Source: Citromicrobium sp. (GTDB lineage Bacteria > Pseudomonadota > Alphaproteobacteria > Sphingomonadales > Sphingomonadaceae). From it: 64,000 nt of DNA. Positions 18,401 through 27,607 of this stretch are shown here, piece after piece. A model generated the notes under the pieces. That model was given only the letters and a program-made list of their open reading frames with translations, was not told where the DNA came from and did no database searches. The stretch spans positions 1 through 64,000 of the forward strand of contig PBYQ01000032.1 of NCBI GenBank assembly GCA_002729695.1, given 5' to 3'. Every line of letters begins with the position of its first letter. Positions within the stretch are counted from its first letter, which is position 1. A program made the position numbers and the translations under genes.

Positions 18401-19162
18401 CTAGCCCCTCGATTTCGCCTCGTCGGCCATTGCCGCGCTGCCTTGCCCTGTACAGGGAACGATGTCGTCCGGGTCGGGCCTTGTAGCGCCGCGACTGAAT
18501 TGTGCAAAGTATCCAGAAATTTCGGGCGCGCTCTCGATCCGGTCGAGGCGGTAGCCGACCCGCTCGAACTCGCAGGAAAGCAGCGCAGGCGGGATTCCAT
18601 GGCGGTCGGTCGGGCGATCCATATCGACCACGATCACCTTCCCGTCCTGCGTGAGCGCGGGCCACAGACGCCAGAGGAACGCGTAGGGCTCCTCCACCTC
18701 GTGATACATGTGGACCAGCAGAACGCGGTCGAAGCTGTCTTCGGGCAGGCGCGGGTCGTCGGCGGCACCGAACTTGATCGACACGTTGTCGAGCCGTTCG
18801 CGCTCAACCCGCCGACCGAGCCGCTCCAGCGCACCGCGGTCGATATCCTGCGCCAGCACTCTGCCTTCTTCGCCCACCCGCTCCGCAAGGCGGATCGTGT
18901 AGTAGCCTTCACCCGCACCAATATCGGCCACGGTCATGCCCGGTTCGATCGCGGCGAGATCCATCACCTTCTGCGCCTCGCCCTGGCTGTCGCGCTTGTC
19001 TTCGGTGGAAAACTGGTTGGAACCCACTTCGGAAACCGGGCGGTCGGGTTCGGGGAAGGCGCGCGCGGTCTCGGGGCGCGCGGCCGCATCGTTCGCGGGA
19101 CCGCACCCGGCGAGCCATAGCGCCATGCCCAAGGCGCAAAGGGTTGCTAGCCTCACATTCAT
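18401..19162 (-). CDS. lipoprotein with SAM-methyltransferase-like domain
   Basis: The 253-residue product begins with a lipoprotein signal (LWLAGCGPAND, lipobox Cys near residue 20). It continues into a class I methyltransferase fold: motif I VADIGAGEGYYTIRLAERVG, then VLAQDID, and DRVLLVHMYHEVEEP. Homologous annotated proteins are often called putative methyltransferase. A SAM enzyme outside the cytoplasm would be unexpected, so it may be a non-catalytic exported version, or the lipobox may be accidental. The ATG at 19162 is the one that begins the lipoprotein signal. Confidence 0.75.
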   Translation of the reverse strand: MNVRLATLCALGMALWLAGCGPANDAAARPETARAFPEPDRPVSEVGSNQFSTEDKRDSQGEAQKVMDLAAIEPGMTVADIGAGEGYYTIRLAERVGEEGRVLAQDIDRGALERLGRRVERERLDNVSIKFGAADDPRLPEDSFDRVLLVHMYHEVEEPYAFLWRLWPALTQDGKVIVVDMDRPTDRHGIPPALLSCEFERVGYRLDRIESAPEISGYFAQFSRGATRPDPDDIVPCTGQGSAAMADEAKSRG

Positions 19163-19235
19163 CCCGGCGCACTTAGCGGTGCCCCGGTGATTGGCAAAGT
19201 CCCTAAGCGGGCCAAGCACACAGCTATCGGTCCGC

Positions 19236-19484
19236 TCAGAAGTTGGGGAAGACGCCCTGCACGGCAATGCACCATACCATCCCGGCTTTGACCGGCGCGG
19301 AGTCGCTCATGTCCGGCAATGCGAAGCTGGTTCGACCGTCGCCGCCGAAGCGCGCACCGATAATCGAAAACAGTGCGGTGTTCTGCGCGATCGACATTTC
19401 GCGACCGTCTGCAGGCATCCAGCCCTAGGGGACTCGTTCCCCGGCAAAGAGCATCAATTCGCCAATGTACGCTTCGATTGCCAT
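19236..19484 (-). pseudogene. short phage tail-collar domain protein interrupted by an in-frame amber codon
   Basis: From ATG at 19484 the translation reads MAIEAYIGELMLFAGERVP, then TAG (19425-19427), then GWMPADGREMSIAQNTALFS and onward through FGGDGRTSFALPDM to a C-terminus CIAVQGVFPNF. This is the tail-collar (microcystin-dependent/MdpB-like) pattern, in which the codon between VP and GW normally encodes Gln, Arg, Val or similar; CAG to TAG is a single change. At 82 sense codons it is a short form. Translation might restart at ATG 19418, but that would lose the first strands. It could also be a sequencing error. Confidence 0.7.
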
Positions 19485-19561
19485 GCGAATGCATCCTTCT
19501 TCGAAATGGAAGCGCGCTCGGAGAGCGCAGGATGCATTAGATCAGCAATATGGCGATGGCG

Positions 19562-20689
19562 CTACTCGACATCTTCCACATCGACCGACTCGCCCGTCAC
19601 GCGCTGCGCGAGCGCGGCGGAGATGAACGGGTCGATCGCCCCGTCGAGGACATCGCCTGGCGCCGTCGAGGTCTCGCCGGTGCGCAGGTCCTTCACCAGC
19701 TGGTAGGGCTGGAGGACGTAGCTGCGGATCTGGTGGCCCCAGCCGATCTCGGTCTTTTCGGCATATTCGCCCGATGCGACGGCTTCACGCTCTGCCATTT
19801 CGCGTTCGAACAGGCGCGCTTTCAGCATGCTCATCGCGGTCGCGCGGTTCTTGTGCTGGCTGCGGTCGTTCTGGCTGGCAACGACGATTCCCGTCGGCTG
19901 GTGGGTGATGCGCACCGCGGAATCGGTCGTGTTGACGTGCTGCCCGCCCGCACCGCTTGCGCGGTAGGTATCGATCTTGAGGTCGCTTTCGTTGATCTCG
20001 ATTTCGATGTCGTCGTCGATCACCGGATAGACCCAGACCGAGCTGAACGAGGTGTGCCGCCGCGCCGAGCTGTCGTAGGGCGAAATCCGCACCAGCCGAT
20101 GCACGCCGCTTTCGGTCTTGGCGTAGCCGTAGGCATTCTCGCCCTTGATCTGCAGCGTGACCGACTTGATGCCGGCCTGTTCGCCCGCCTGATACTCGAC
20201 CGTATCGACCTTGAAACCGCGCTTTTCGGCCCAGCGGACATACATCCGCATGAGCATTTCGGCCCAGTCCTGGCTCTCGGTACCGCCCGCACCCGCGTGG
20301 ACTTCGAGATAGGCATCGTTCGCGTCGGCCTCGCCCGAAAGCAGCGCCTGCACCTTGTCCGCATCGGCGCGCGCGGCCAGCCTTTCGAGACTGGTGAGCC
20401 CTTCGGTCACGATATCGTCGTCACCCTCGGCCTCACCCATTTCGATGAACTCGATCGCGTCGGCCATTTCGGACGAGATCGTGTTGACCGTGCCGATCGC
20501 GCTTTCCAGCCGCTTCTGCTCGCGCATGATCGCCTGGGCCTGCTTGGGATCGTCCCACAGGGTCGGGTCCTCGACCCGCGCGTTAAGCTCGTCGAGTTCG
20601 CGCAGCGCGCGCTCCCAGTCGAGCGACCGGCGCACCAGCGCCAGCGCGGCTTCGATCCGATCGATGTGGGCCTGCCCTTCGGCACGCAT
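19562..20689 (-). CDS. prfB: peptide chain release factor 2
   Basis: Recognises UGA and UAA stop codons and triggers peptide release. The 375-residue product has the GGQ catalytic loop (SGAGGQHVN, near residue 252) and the recognition region [17 protein letters not shown], with SPY where E. coli has SPF. The gene is one continuous frame. The programmed +1 frameshift stop found in many prfB genes is absent: the corresponding place reads SLDWERAL without a stop. It lies downstream of the PBP1A gene on the same strand. Confidence 0.96.
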   Translation of the reverse strand: MRAEGQAHIDRIEAALALVRRSLDWERALRELDELNARVEDPTLWDDPKQAQAIMREQKRLESAIGTVNTISSEMADAIEFIEMGEAEGDDDIVTEGLTSLERLAARADADKVQALLSGEADANDAYLEVHAGAGGTESQDWAEMLMRMYVRWAEKRGFKVDTVEYQAGEQAGIKSVTLQIKGENAYGYAKTESGVHRLVRISPYDSSARRHTSFSSVWVYPVIDDDIEIEINESDLKIDTYRASGAGGQHVNTTDSAVRITHQPTGIVVASQNDRSQHKNRATAMSMLKARLFEREMAEREAVASGEYAEKTEIGWGHQIRSYVLQPYQLVKDLRTGETSTAPGDVLDGAIDPFISAALAQRVTGESVDVEDVE

Positions 20690-20787
20690 GGTATTCTCTC
20701 CAGAAACGGGCGGGCAGCGCTAGGGCGGCGGGGCCAGCAACGCAAGCCGCGATCCGCGCACCGGCCCGGGGGTTGGTGAGGCGGCGG

Positions 20788-23280
20788 CTAGTAGATGCCG
20801 CCCTGTTCCTCGACGAAGCTCTCGGGCGGTTCCTCGCGCTCGGCAGCCTGGTTCATGTTCGCCTGCGCGCGGCGCGCACGCCGGATCAGGTCGAGCAGTT
20901 CCTGCCGTTGCGCCGCGATTTCCGACGCGCGGGTCGACCGGGGCGGTTCGGTATCGGGCTTGAATGCTTCCCAGATCACCGCCGCGTTGTCGTCGGTGCC
21001 CGGCCACTGGTCGTAAACGCGCCCACCGGTGCGGCGATCGATACGGACCATGCGTACCCCTGCGGGGGCGACCGCCGGATTGCTGCGCCAGCGATCGCGC
21101 GTTTCCTCGATGAAATCCTTCACGATCGGTGCGGCGACCGTGCCGCCCTGCGCATAGCCGCCCATGTTGCGCGGCCGGTCGAAGCCCAGATAGGTGCCGA
21201 CCATCAGCTGCTGCGTTCCACCGACGAACCATACGTCCTTCGGCCCGGTGGTCGTGCCCGTCTTGCCGAACAGCGGCAGGCCGGTCCCGCGCAGCGTCTT
21301 GGCGGTACCGCGCGTGATCACGCCTTCGAGGATGTGGGTAATCTGGAATGCGGTGCGCGCATCGACGGTCTGGCGTCCCATCGGGCCGGGCCGCGGCATC
21401 GCCGAGCCGTCCCATTCGGGCATATTGCACTTCTCGCAATCGCGCTTGTCCGAACGCCAGATCACCTTGCCGCGGCGATCCTGCACATAGTCGATCACGG
21501 TGGGATCGTTGTAGCGCCCGTGGTTGGCGAGCGTGGAGAACGCGTTGGTCATCTTCTCGACCGTCGTCTCACCCGCGCCCAGCGCGAACGCAATATACGG
21601 CTTGTACGAACCGATGCCGACCCGCTCGTAGGTCTTGATCACGTTGGGCATGCCCGCTTCGTTGGCGATGTTCGCGGTCATCACGTTCTGCGAGTTTTCG
21701 AGGCCGTAGCGCAGCGTGTAGGTACCCGCGCGGCCGCCGCGAATGCATTTCTGCCCATATTGGGCACCCTGATAGGCGCAGAAGCTGCTGTTATCGATCT
21801 GGCTCGCCGGGGTCATGCCCTGGTCCAGCCCGGTGGCATAGACGAACGGCTTGACGGTCGACCCGGGCTGGCGATTGGCCTGCGTTGCACGGTTGAAGCT
21901 TTCCAGCCGGCTGTCCCACCCGCCCTGCATCGCCATGATGCGGCCGGTTTGCGGTTCCTCGACCACGATCCCGCCCGATGCCTCGGGAATGACCGCAACC
22001 CGCCAGCCATTGCCATCGGGACGCACCGCGATGACGTCGCCCACGCGCAAGGAACTGGGCGCGTTGCCCAGTCTGGCAGTCTCACCGCCGGAAAATGCGA
22101 TCTGACCCGATCCGGTGGAGACAGCGACCCGCCAGTCCTTGTAGTTGATGCCGATATTGGAGCTGGCGAGTTGGCTGCCGAGATCGCCCTTGCTCGGATC
22201 GAGCGTCGCGACAGGGCCGCTCCAGCCGCGCCCACCGTGATAGCGCAGCATCCCCTTGCGCAGCGCGTCGCGCGCCGCCTTCTGGTATTGGAGGTCGAGC
22301 GAGGTGCGCACCCACAGTCCGCCCGCATACACGCTGTTCGGGCCGTCATCGGCGGTCTCGCCGAAACGGTCGAGCAGTTGGCGGCGCACTTCCTCGATGA
22401 AATAGCCCGCGTCGGCGTTGCGGATGCTGCTCGCGCCCTTGGTTAGCCCCAGCGGCTTGGCCTTTGCGGCATTGGCAGCTTCGGGCGTGGCCCAGCCGTT
22501 CTCGACCATCTTGGACAGCACCCAGTTGCGCCGCTCGATCGCCATGTCCTCATACTTCTTGCGGCCATAGCGCTCGGGTGCCTTGGGCAGGATCGCGAGG
22601 AACGCCATCTCCTGCAAGTCCAGGTCTTCGACATCCTTGTCGAAATAGGCGCGGCTCGCCGCCTGCACGCCGAAGCTGCGGCGCCCCAGCGGAATTTCGT
22701 TGAGGTAAAGCGTCAGGATCTCAGGCTTGGTCAGCGTCTGCTCGATCCGCCGGGCGACGAGAATTTCCCTCACCTTCCGGGTGACCGAGTATTCGTCGCT
22801 CAACAGCACGTTCTTGGCGACCTGCTGCGTGATCGTAGAACCGCCGACCGCGCGCTCGTCCGTCCCGGCCTTGCGGGCATAGTCGATCACGGCATTCAGC
22901 GTGCCGGTGATGTCGACGCCGTTGTGGCTCCAGAAGGTTTCGTCCTCGGCAGAAAGAAACGCATTGATCAGCGGCTTGGGAAAATCGACGAAGTTCAGCT
23001 GCACGCGCCTGTCGCGGGCGTAACTGCCGACGATTTCGCCATCGTCGCCCCTCACCACGGTGGGCAGCGGCGTCTCGTAATCCTGCAACGCGGAGGCATC
23101 GGGCAGATTGCGACCAATCAGCAACCACGCGATCACAAGCAGCAGCACGAACGCACCTGCGCCATAGCTTATCCAGCGGACGGCCCAGTTGTCGTGCCAG
23201 GTCTGCTTGAACTCGGCAAAGGCATCCTGCGATCCGCGCCGGATACGATAGCTCAGATGGTCTAGTGTGATCTCGGTCAT
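20788..23280 (-). CDS. mrcA: penicillin-binding protein 1A, bifunctional transglycosylase/transpeptidase
   Basis: Inner-membrane enzyme polymerising and cross-linking peptidoglycan. One N-terminal anchor lies at about residues 38-55. The GT51 domain has the catalytic Glu112 in AEDETFWSHNGVD and a QQVAKNVLL segment. The transpeptidase domain has SxxK as GSTVKPF near residue 475, SxN as SQN, and KTG as GKTGTT near residue 672. At 830 residues it is a normal class A PBP1A and includes an OB-like insert. The stop lies 98 bases before prfB. Confidence 0.96.
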   Translation of the reverse strand: MTEITLDHLSYRIRRGSQDAFAEFKQTWHDNWAVRWISYGAGAFVLLLVIAWLLIGRNLPDASALQDYETPLPTVVRGDDGEIVGSYARDRRVQLNFVDFPKPLINAFLSAEDETFWSHNGVDITGTLNAVIDYARKAGTDERAVGGSTITQQVAKNVLLSDEYSVTRKVREILVARRIEQTLTKPEILTLYLNEIPLGRRSFGVQAASRAYFDKDVEDLDLQEMAFLAILPKAPERYGRKKYEDMAIERRNWVLSKMVENGWATPEAANAAKAKPLGLTKGASSIRNADAGYFIEEVRRQLLDRFGETADDGPNSVYAGGLWVRTSLDLQYQKAARDALRKGMLRYHGGRGWSGPVATLDPSKGDLGSQLASSNIGINYKDWRVAVSTGSGQIAFSGGETARLGNAPSSLRVGDVIAVRPDGNGWRVAVIPEASGGIVVEEPQTGRIMAMQGGWDSRLESFNRATQANRQPGSTVKPFVYATGLDQGMTPASQIDNSSFCAYQGAQYGQKCIRGGRAGTYTLRYGLENSQNVMTANIANEAGMPNVIKTYERVGIGSYKPYIAFALGAGETTVEKMTNAFSTLANHGRYNDPTVIDYVQDRRGKVIWRSDKRDCEKCNMPEWDGSAMPRPGPMGRQTVDARTAFQITHILEGVITRGTAKTLRGTGLPLFGKTGTTTGPKDVWFVGGTQQLMVGTYLGFDRPRNMGGYAQGGTVAAPIVKDFIEETRDRWRSNPAVAPAGVRMVRIDRRTGGRVYDQWPGTDDNAAVIWEAFKPDTEPPRSTRASEIAAQRQELLDLIRRARRAQANMNQAAEREEPPESFVEEQGGIY

Positions 23281-23347
23281 GATGCGGAGGGGCCCTTAGC
23301 ACGCCTCTTTCGCACACCGCCATAACCAATGGTGAACATCGCCGCGC

Positions 23348-24223
23348 TCAGCCTTCGCTGGTCGACTGGCGGGCGAAGAAAATGCGGATCGCCCGGGCAA
23401 CGAAGGTCGCGAACTCCTGCCGCCCTTCCTCGGACGAAAGCTGCGCCGCATCGTCTGCATTGGTGAGAAAACCGACTTCGAACAGCACTGCAGGCACATC
23501 GGGAGCGCGCAGCACGGCGAGCGCGGCGGAGCGCTGGGTCTGCGAATGAAAGCGGTGCTTGCCCTTCCCCTCCCGCTCGATCAGTTGGCCGAATTCGCGG
23601 CTGGTTTCCTGCACGCGGCGCTGCGACAGCTCGACGAGGATGTCGTTCACCGGATCGCTCTGGTTCTTGACCACCACGCCGTTCAGCAGGTCTGCATTGT
23701 TCTCGCGATTGGCGAAGCGGGCCGCCGCCTCGCTCGATGCCTCGCGCGACAGGGTGTAGACGCTGGCGCCGTAGGCACGCTCTGAATCGCCCGCACTGTC
23801 CGCGTGGAGCGAGATGAACAGGTCCGCATTGAGCCGCCGCGCGATCTCGGGCCGTTCCTGCAAGACGAGGAACGTGTCGTCCTCGCGGGTCAGCGCGACG
23901 CGGATGCCACCCTCCTCGATCAGGCGGTCTTTCAGCGCGAGCGCCAGTTCCAGCACTACATCTTTCTCGTACCGGTCTCCCGAAACCGTACCCGGGTCCT
24001 TACCGCCGTGCCCTGCGTCGATCACCACCAGCGGGCGGGAATTGTCCGGCGGGCCGTATATCTTGGGAAGGTCGACCGGCTGCCCGGACTTGGGCAGGAC
24101 CAGCGTGATCACGTAATCGCGGCCCAGATGCGGGACGGGAATGGTCAGCCCCGCAAGGTACACCCCGCCCACCAGCACCACCGGCAGCAGGAAGATTGCG
24201 AGAATTTGAAAGAAGCGGCCCAT
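23348..24223 (-). CDS. N-acetylmuramoyl-L-alanine amidase (Amidase_3)
   Basis: Zinc amidase cleaving peptide stems from peptidoglycan during septum splitting or turnover. The 291-residue product starts with an uncleaved-looking hydrophobic anchor (FFQILAIFLLPVVLVGGVYLAG). The catalytic motifs follow: VIDAGHGGKDPG (zinc His), ISLHAD (second His) and LFEVGFLTN (zinc/catalytic Glu). It lacks the AMIN domain of E. coli AmiC. I placed the start at ATG 24223, which begins the anchor. It lies upstream of PBP1A on the same strand, a plausible cell-wall pair, and is divergent from rne. Confidence 0.93.
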   Translation of the reverse strand: MGRFFQILAIFLLPVVLVGGVYLAGLTIPVPHLGRDYVITLVLPKSGQPVDLPKIYGPPDNSRPLVVIDAGHGGKDPGTVSGDRYEKDVVLELALALKDRLIEEGGIRVALTREDDTFLVLQERPEIARRLNADLFISLHADSAGDSERAYGASVYTLSREASSEAAARFANRENNADLLNGVVVKNQSDPVNDILVELSQRRVQETSREFGQLIEREGKGKHRFHSQTQRSAALAVLRAPDVPAVLFEVGFLTNADDAAQLSSEEGRQEFATFVARAIRIFFARQSTSEG

Positions 24224-24696
24224 CCGGGATGCTTTGTAAATTGCCGAGGCGCGCCTGCGCAATAGAGTTGCCGCGCTTGTCCCGCGATGCTAGCCCCTTC
24301 GGGTCGCGAGGCGCGCACCCTCGTCCAGGCGGTCGGATTTCCCGACCGGGACGGGGCGGCAGGCGATCGGGACGACGATATCGACCGCACGGGCCATTCT
24401 TCCCGTACGGTGGCAAGACAAGACAACAGGTTGATGCAACCAATGCGCACCCCCAGCAAACTCGAAACCGCAAGGCCCATCGGCCGTGCGGTCGGGCGCG
24501 TTGCAGGGGCCACACAACCGGCAGACGTGCGCCTGGCAGCAGACACATACGCTCCCCGCAAGCCCATCATTGGGCAGGCGGCGGATTTTCCATCCCGCTC
24601 AGGCTGCAAAGCCGGGCGATTTTTCAAGACAGATGGCGCGTTTCGCCGCGACGGCCCCACCAGGCTGGCGCAGGCGAGACGCGTGGAGATTACACA
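24224..24696 (+). promoter_or_regulatory. long divergent intergenic region, probable rne 5-prime leader
   Basis: This 473-base gap lies between the divergent amidase and rne starts, in a genome where gaps are usually below 100 bases. I see no convincing gene. It contains GC-rich complementary stretches (for example around 24330-24380 and 24470-24510) that could fold. RNase E autoregulation through a long structured 5-prime UTR is well known in gammaproteobacteria, and a similar role here is inference. A ribosome site (GGAG) lies about ten bases before the rne ATG. Confidence 0.45.
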
Positions 24697-27567
24697 ATGG
24701 CAATGCGCATGCTTATCGATGCGCGCCACACGGAAGAAACCCGTGTGGCCGTTCTCAAGGGCAACCGGATAGAAGAATTCGACTTCGAGTCGGCTGAACA
24801 CAAACAGATCAAGGGCAATATCTACCTCGCCAAGGTTACGCGTGTAGAACCGTCGCTGCAGGCGGCGTTCGTCGACTTCGGCGGCAATCGCCACGGGTTC
24901 CTGGCGTTCAGCGAAATCCATCCCGACTACTACCAGATTCCCAAGGAAGACCGCGACGCTCTGCTCGCCGAAGAGGCGGAAGCCGCCGAGGAAGAAGAGC
25001 GGCTGCGTTCCGAAGAGGAAGAAGCGGGCCACATGCCCGGCTCGGAATACGACGCAGAGGACGAGGAATCCGCCGAAGCGCTCGCCGAAGACCTCGCCGA
25101 AGACGGGCTCGAGGAAATCGACACTTCGGAAAAGGACCGTGTCTCTACGATCGAGGAAGGCCAGCTTTCTTCGGACGACGATGACGATGACGACGAGGAT
25201 TCCGACGAAGAGGAATCGAGCGAAGGCAATGGCGGTCGTCGCGGTCGCGGTGGTCGTCGTGGACGTGGCGGTCCGCGTCGCCAGGGTCAGGGCAAGGGCC
25301 GTTCGAGCCGCGCCAAGGAAGTCGACGAAGCGCGCGCCCGCCGCCAGGCGCTGCGTCGCCGCTACAAGATCCAGGACGTCATCCAGCGCCGCCAGGTGCT
25401 GCTGGTGCAGGTCGTCAAGGAAGAGCGCGGCAACAAGGGCGCGGCGCTGACCACCTATCTCAGCCTCGCCGGACGCTACACCGTGTTGATGCCGAACTCG
25501 TCGCACGGCGGCGGGATTTCGCGCAAGATTTCCAGCGCATCGGACCGCAAGCGGCTGAAGCAGGTCGTGGGCGACCTCAACCTGCCGCGCACGATGGGCC
25601 TGATCGTCCGCACCGCAGGCCTCAGCCGTACCAAGACCGAGATCAAGCGCGACTTCGACTACCTCGCCCGCCTGTGGGACGAGATCCGCGAGCGTACGCT
25701 TGGTTCCAGCGCGCCATCGCTGATCCATTCGGACAGCGACCTGATCAAACGCGCGATCCGCGACATCTACAACCGCGAGATCGAAGAGGTCGTGGTCGAG
25801 GGTGAGGAAGGCTACAAGTCCGCCCGCGCTTTCATGAAATTGCTGATGCCCAGCCACGCGCGGCGGGTGAAGGCCTATTCTGATCCGGTGCCGCTGTTCC
25901 AGCGCTACGGCGCGGAAGACCAGCTGCGCGCGATGTACGAACCGGTCGTGCAGCTCAAATCGGGCGGCTACCTCGTCATCAATCCGACCGAGGCGCTGGT
26001 GTCGATCGACATCAACTCGGGTCGCTCCACCAAGGAGCACGGGATCGAGCAGACGGCGGTTGCCACCAACCTTGAAGCGGCGAAGGAAATTGCCCGCCAG
26101 CTGCGCCTGCGCGACATGGCCGGCCTGGTCGTGATCGACTTCATCGACATGGAGTACAACTCCAATATCCGGAAGGTCGAGCGCGCGATGAAGGACGCGC
26201 TCAAGAACGACCGCGCGCGCATTCAGGTCGGGCGCATCTCGGGCTTCGGCCTGATGGAGATGAGCCGCCAGCGCCTGCGCACCGGCGTGCTGGAAGCGAC
26301 CACGCGCGAATGCCCGCATTGCGACGGCACGGGCCTCGTCCGCACCGCCAGCTCCGCCGGTCTCTCCGCGCTGCGCCTGATCGAAGACGAGGCAGCCAAG
26401 GGCAAGGGCACGATCATCACGCTGTCGGCCAGCACCGAGGCGGCCGTCTACCTGCTCAACTCCAAGCGCGCCGATCTGGTCGAGCTTGAGGAACGCTATG
26501 GCGTGAAGGTCGAGATCGTTCCGGAAGGCGAGGACGAAGGCGCCAAGATGACGGTTGCCAGCTCGGGCCCCAAGCCGACCGAGGCACCCCGGTTCGAGCC
26601 GATTGTGATCGAAGACGCCGATGACGACATCGAGGACGAGGCGAACAGCGACGAGGACGATGAGCGCGAAGAGCGCGAAGATCGCGGCGGCCGCTCCAAC
26701 GACCGCTCCGATGACGGTAACGATGAAGACGGTCGCCCGAGGAAAAAGCGCAGACGCCGCCGCGGTGGCCGCGGTCGCAACAAGCGGCGTGAAAACGGCG
26801 AAGGCGAGGATTCGAACGACCAGCCCGACGATTCCTCTTCGGACGAGGATCGGCCCGCCAGGGAATCGGACTCGAACGGCGAGGATGGCGACGAAAAGCC
26901 GCGCAAGCGTCGCAGTCGCGGTGGTCGCGGTCGCCGCAAGAAGCAGGACGATTCGAACGGCAACGAAGGCCAGGAAGCGGTCTCCGAGCACGTGGTAGAA
27001 GACATGGCGGTTGTCGCCGGGCCGGATGATGCGCCCGCGGCCGCGGATGCTGCCACGGCCGAGGAAAAGCCCAAGCCCAAGCGCCGTTCGCGCGCCAAGA
27101 AGGCCGACGACGCGCCGGCCGAAGCCGAAGAGGCAAAGGCCGAGGAAAAGCCCGCTCCCAAGAAGCGCGCCTCGCGTGCCAAGAAGGCCGACACCGCCGA
27201 GGCTTCTCCTGCGGACGAGACGACCGAGGAAAAGCCGAAACCGCGCCGTCGCGCCGCCAAGAAGGCCGACGACGCCACGGCGGAGGATGGTGATGCAGCG
27301 CCGAAGAAGCCCGCTGCACGGGCACCGCGCAAGGCTGCGGCCAAGAAGGCCGCGAAACCGGCTGCCAAGGCTGCCACTCCCAAGGAGCAGCTGAACGACG
27401 ATATCGCCGTGGTTGCCGGGCCCGAGGATACGCCTGCCGATCCGCAAGCGGCTGCCGAGAAGGCCCCCGCCCCCAAGGCATCGTCGAACGACGCCGACAA
27501 TGGCACCGAAGGCGACGACGACAAGCCGCGCCGCGGTGGCTGGTGGCAGCGCACCTTCGGGGCGTAA
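24697..27567 (+). CDS. rne: ribonuclease E
   Basis: Endoribonuclease and scaffold of the RNA degradosome. Residues 1-80 begin the S1 domain. An acidic, Arg/Gly-punctuated insertion at about 85-221 splits it, and the S1 sequence resumes at YKIQDVIQRRQVLLVQ. Catalytic Asp residues are in VSIDINSGR (about 436) and VVIDFIDME (about 480). The zinc-link is CPHCDGTG near 539. Residues 640-950 are low-complexity acidic, then Lys/Ala-rich with KKAD repeats and RRGRGRNKRR basic patches. The C-terminus GGWWQRTFGA contains the GWW motif that binds PNPase in Caulobacter. Length is 956 residues. Confidence 0.96.
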   Translation: MAMRMLIDARHTEETRVAVLKGNRIEEFDFESAEHKQIKGNIYLAKVTRVEPSLQAAFVDFGGNRHGFLAFSEIHPDYYQIPKEDRDALLAEEAEAAEEEERLRSEEEEAGHMPGSEYDAEDEESAEALAEDLAEDGLEEIDTSEKDRVSTIEEGQLSSDDDDDDDEDSDEEESSEGNGGRRGRGGRRGRGGPRRQGQGKGRSSRAKEVDEARARRQALRRRYKIQDVIQRRQVLLVQVVKEERGNKGAALTTYLSLAGRYTVLMPNSSHGGGISRKISSASDRKRLKQVVGDLNLPRTMGLIVRTAGLSRTKTEIKRDFDYLARLWDEIRERTLGSSAPSLIHSDSDLIKRAIRDIYNREIEEVVVEGEEGYKSARAFMKLLMPSHARRVKAYSDPVPLFQRYGAEDQLRAMYEPVVQLKSGGYLVINPTEALVSIDINSGRSTKEHGIEQTAVATNLEAAKEIARQLRLRDMAGLVVIDFIDMEYNSNIRKVERAMKDALKNDRARIQVGRISGFGLMEMSRQRLRTGVLEATTRECPHCDGTGLVRTASSAGLSALRLIEDEAAKGKGTIITLSASTEAAVYLLNSKRADLVELEERYGVKVEIVPEGEDEGAKMTVASSGPKPTEAPRFEPIVIEDADDDIEDEANSDEDDEREEREDRGGRSNDRSDDGNDEDGRPRKKRRRRRGGRGRNKRRENGEGEDSNDQPDDSSSDEDRPARESDSNGEDGDEKPRKRRSRGGRGRRKKQDDSNGNEGQEAVSEHVVEDMAVVAGPDDAPAAADAATAEEKPKPKRRSRAKKADDAPAEAEEAKAEEKPAPKKRASRAKKADTAEASPADETTEEKPKPRRRAAKKADDATAEDGDAAPKKPAARAPRKAAAKKAAKPAAKAATPKEQLNDDIAVVAGPEDTPADPQAAAEKAPAPKASSNDADNGTEGDDDKPRRGGWWQRTFGA

Positions 27568-27607
27568 CGAACAGCGTGCGGTGGATGTAAAAGGAAGATC
27601 GACCAAG

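Noticed and set aside
20488..20689. Possible programmed frameshift in prfB
   Set aside because: I looked for the in-frame UGA with an upstream Shine-Dalgarno in the first 60 codons; the frame is continuous, so none exists.
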